Program-made: the position numbers and the translations under genes
Part shown: piece after piece, positions 62,520 through 64,000 of the stretch
Layout: the number at the start of each line of letters is the position of its first letter
Position numbering within the stretch: position 1 is the stretch's first letter
DNA from: Aphis gossypii
Lineage: Eukaryota > Arthropoda > Insecta > Hemiptera > Aphididae
Direction of reading: 5' to 3'
Assembly: GCF_020184175.1 (NCBI RefSeq)
Contig: NC_065533.1
Coordinates: 8,578,695 to 8,642,694 of the forward strand
DNA length: 64,000 nt
The notes under the pieces: generated by a model
What the model saw: the letters and a program-made list of their open reading frames with translations, nothing else
What the model was told of the DNA's origin: nothing
The model's database searches: none

Positions 62520-62860
62520 GTAGGTAGAGAACCTAATGGGTTCGTTGGCCTGTCCGTGGTGGACCACGCAAATGTATCGCTGACTCGGGAAACCGGTAAA
62601 CGCCGTTATAATAAACCGCGAATGGACGACCGAGATGACGGCCTATGATCACGACGACCGCGGCTAAGGATTACTGCAACGGCCATTCGCATAAAATCGC
62701 ACACGATATTCAAACGAGGACCATTCGCGGAAACGACATCTTGCACGCAATCGTGACCGTCACCTCGCTTAACCGGACACCGCGCAGTGGCTTAAACGAA
62801 GCGTTAATATATAAAATTAAAGTGACGAGAAAGGAGTGTCAAAATGGATTTTCATAAATT
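62520..62860. other. GC-richer island, possible leader or exon
   Basis: CpG-rich text with a 70-codon open frame from 62645 (start ATGATCACGACGACC) on the plus strand. No domain or splice pair is recognised. TATATAAAATTAAAG near 62.81 kb could be a core-promoter element. It may belong to a gene continuing beyond the window. Confidence 0.3.
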
Positions 62861-63469
62861 CAACAACCAAACAAGCTAAATATCGTAATGAAAAATAAGA
62901 TTTGATGAAAATCTCGTCCACAAATTAGGACTGTATACGTGTACGAGCGCACTCCAAGTTCTTGCATAAGCCTATACATTACAATGATATATAAAACTCA
63001 TTTAACAGACAACATTAAAACGTCACTGAAATACTTCCCACGCGTTTATCATAACTGTGTCGACGGTTTTACATTTTTTCATAGAAATGTTGTACAATAT
63101 TATAGTCGAATGCGAATAATGAATTAATCGGGCTATTAAACACGACAAAGATATCACGTCATTATGACATAAGTAGATATAAATACTTACCTATGACTCT
63201 GTCCGTATTACCATAATAATTGGTCGACAGCGAGAACGGTGTGCAGTGATCGTCGATCATATAATAATTCATTTCGCATTCTAGGACTATTTATTATGTA
63301 CTATTGTTTATTACTTTAAGGTATTATTATTATTATTATATTCAAATATCAAGAGTTATGACTGATATAACTATACAGACAATGGCTTCGATATTTGTAT
63401 TGTTTCTTTCTAGTAATCATTGTCCTCGGCACCGGCGAATTGTCACAATTATCGTAAGTCGTTGATGAT

Positions 63470-63600
63470 ATAATTATCGGCAGCGGGCGAGCGGAAAATC
63501 CTTGGCCCGTCGGCCGTCACCGTCGTCGTACCCTGCCGAGCCGCCGCAGTCGGCGAAAGTCATCTGTGCCTTATTATAGTAACCTCGCCGCCGGTTTTCC
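63470..63600. other. Short GC-rich island near the right end
   Basis: A block of GGCCCGTCGGCCGTCACCG-like CpG-rich text surrounded by AT-rich DNA, resembling the leader islands of genes 1 and 2. It is possibly a promoter of a gene outside the window. No ORF is supported. Confidence 0.3.
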
Positions 63601-64000
63601 AATATTCTGGAACACTCTCATTCGCAAACTTACAATCACATCCGTATTTATATTCGGCATACCTGTGTGTGGTACACAGTGAATCAAGACGATTTGAGTA
63701 TTGATAATTTAAAATTAAAATTATATCCGAATGTGTGAAATGTTCGCTAAGGCTGTACGCACCCGTACCTACACGTCAAATACTCAAATCCGAAAAAAAA
63801 TATATTCTTAAGATAAAATTTTAGAAAAAAATATCTATTAAAGACGAAACTCGAGTTAAAATAAATGCTAATGAACAAACGTTATACGCGTTGAAAAACA
63901 ATGTACAATATACATCGTTTTTTTTTTTTTTTTAATGTAACAAGATGATAGGTAGGTAAGTAATTACAAAAATAATTAAACATAATATTATGATGAACAC
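63601..64000. other. AT-rich DNA to window end
   Basis: A/T-rich with a T run near 63.92 kb. Nothing recognised. Confidence 0.5.

Overview
This window looks like insect nuclear DNA, most likely from an aphid. It is very AT-rich. Short GC-richer islands coincide with exons and leaders, introns have GT/AG ends, and decayed transposons (LINE, hAT, MULE) and hAT-type MITEs are common. The aphid assignment is inferred from overall sequence texture; no marker gene is present. I saw no rRNA, tRNA, CRISPR array or bacterial-type operon.

Layout. Positions 1-20.5 kb are AT-rich and gene-poor, with MITEs (4.0 and 14.1 kb), a LINE 3' end (16.0-16.35 kb), a repeat shared with 42.85 kb (18.0-19.3 kb) and an unexplained GC-richer island (12.54-12.9 kb). 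From 20.6 to 31.5 kb lies gene 1 (+ strand), a four-exon model for a 320-residue membrane-anchored or secreted precursor with a furin-type RLKR site; its first exon is a prediction. Positions 36.8-37.8 kb hold an orphan intronless 277-residue ORF with a C-terminal hydrophobic tail, probably behind a spliced 5' leader. From 44.9 to 48.5 kb lies gene 2 (+ strand), two exons encoding 272 residues with an internal signal or anchor segment, a KR cleavage site and a Gln/Asn/Tyr-rich tail. From 48.95 to 55.8 kb there is a direct tandem duplication of a roughly 3.15 kb unit. The second copy carries a 729-bp hAT insertion flanked by an 8-bp target duplication, and the first copy preserves the empty site. 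The rest holds a MULE transposase remnant (57.2 kb), two hAT MITEs with perfect 8-bp target duplications (59.0 and 60.7 kb) and GC-richer islands near 62.6 and 63.5 kb that may belong to a neighbouring gene.

How the genes relate. Genes 1 and 2 are on the same strand and share an unusual plan: long GC-rich leader with an upstream ORF, N-terminal extension, one hydrophobic segment, a short stalk, a basic cleavage site followed by Gln-Leu, and a phase-0 intron about 20 residues after that site. I infer they are diverged paralogues or members of one fast-evolving family of processed precursors. I recognise no named family for them or for the orphan ORF between them, so no function is assigned.
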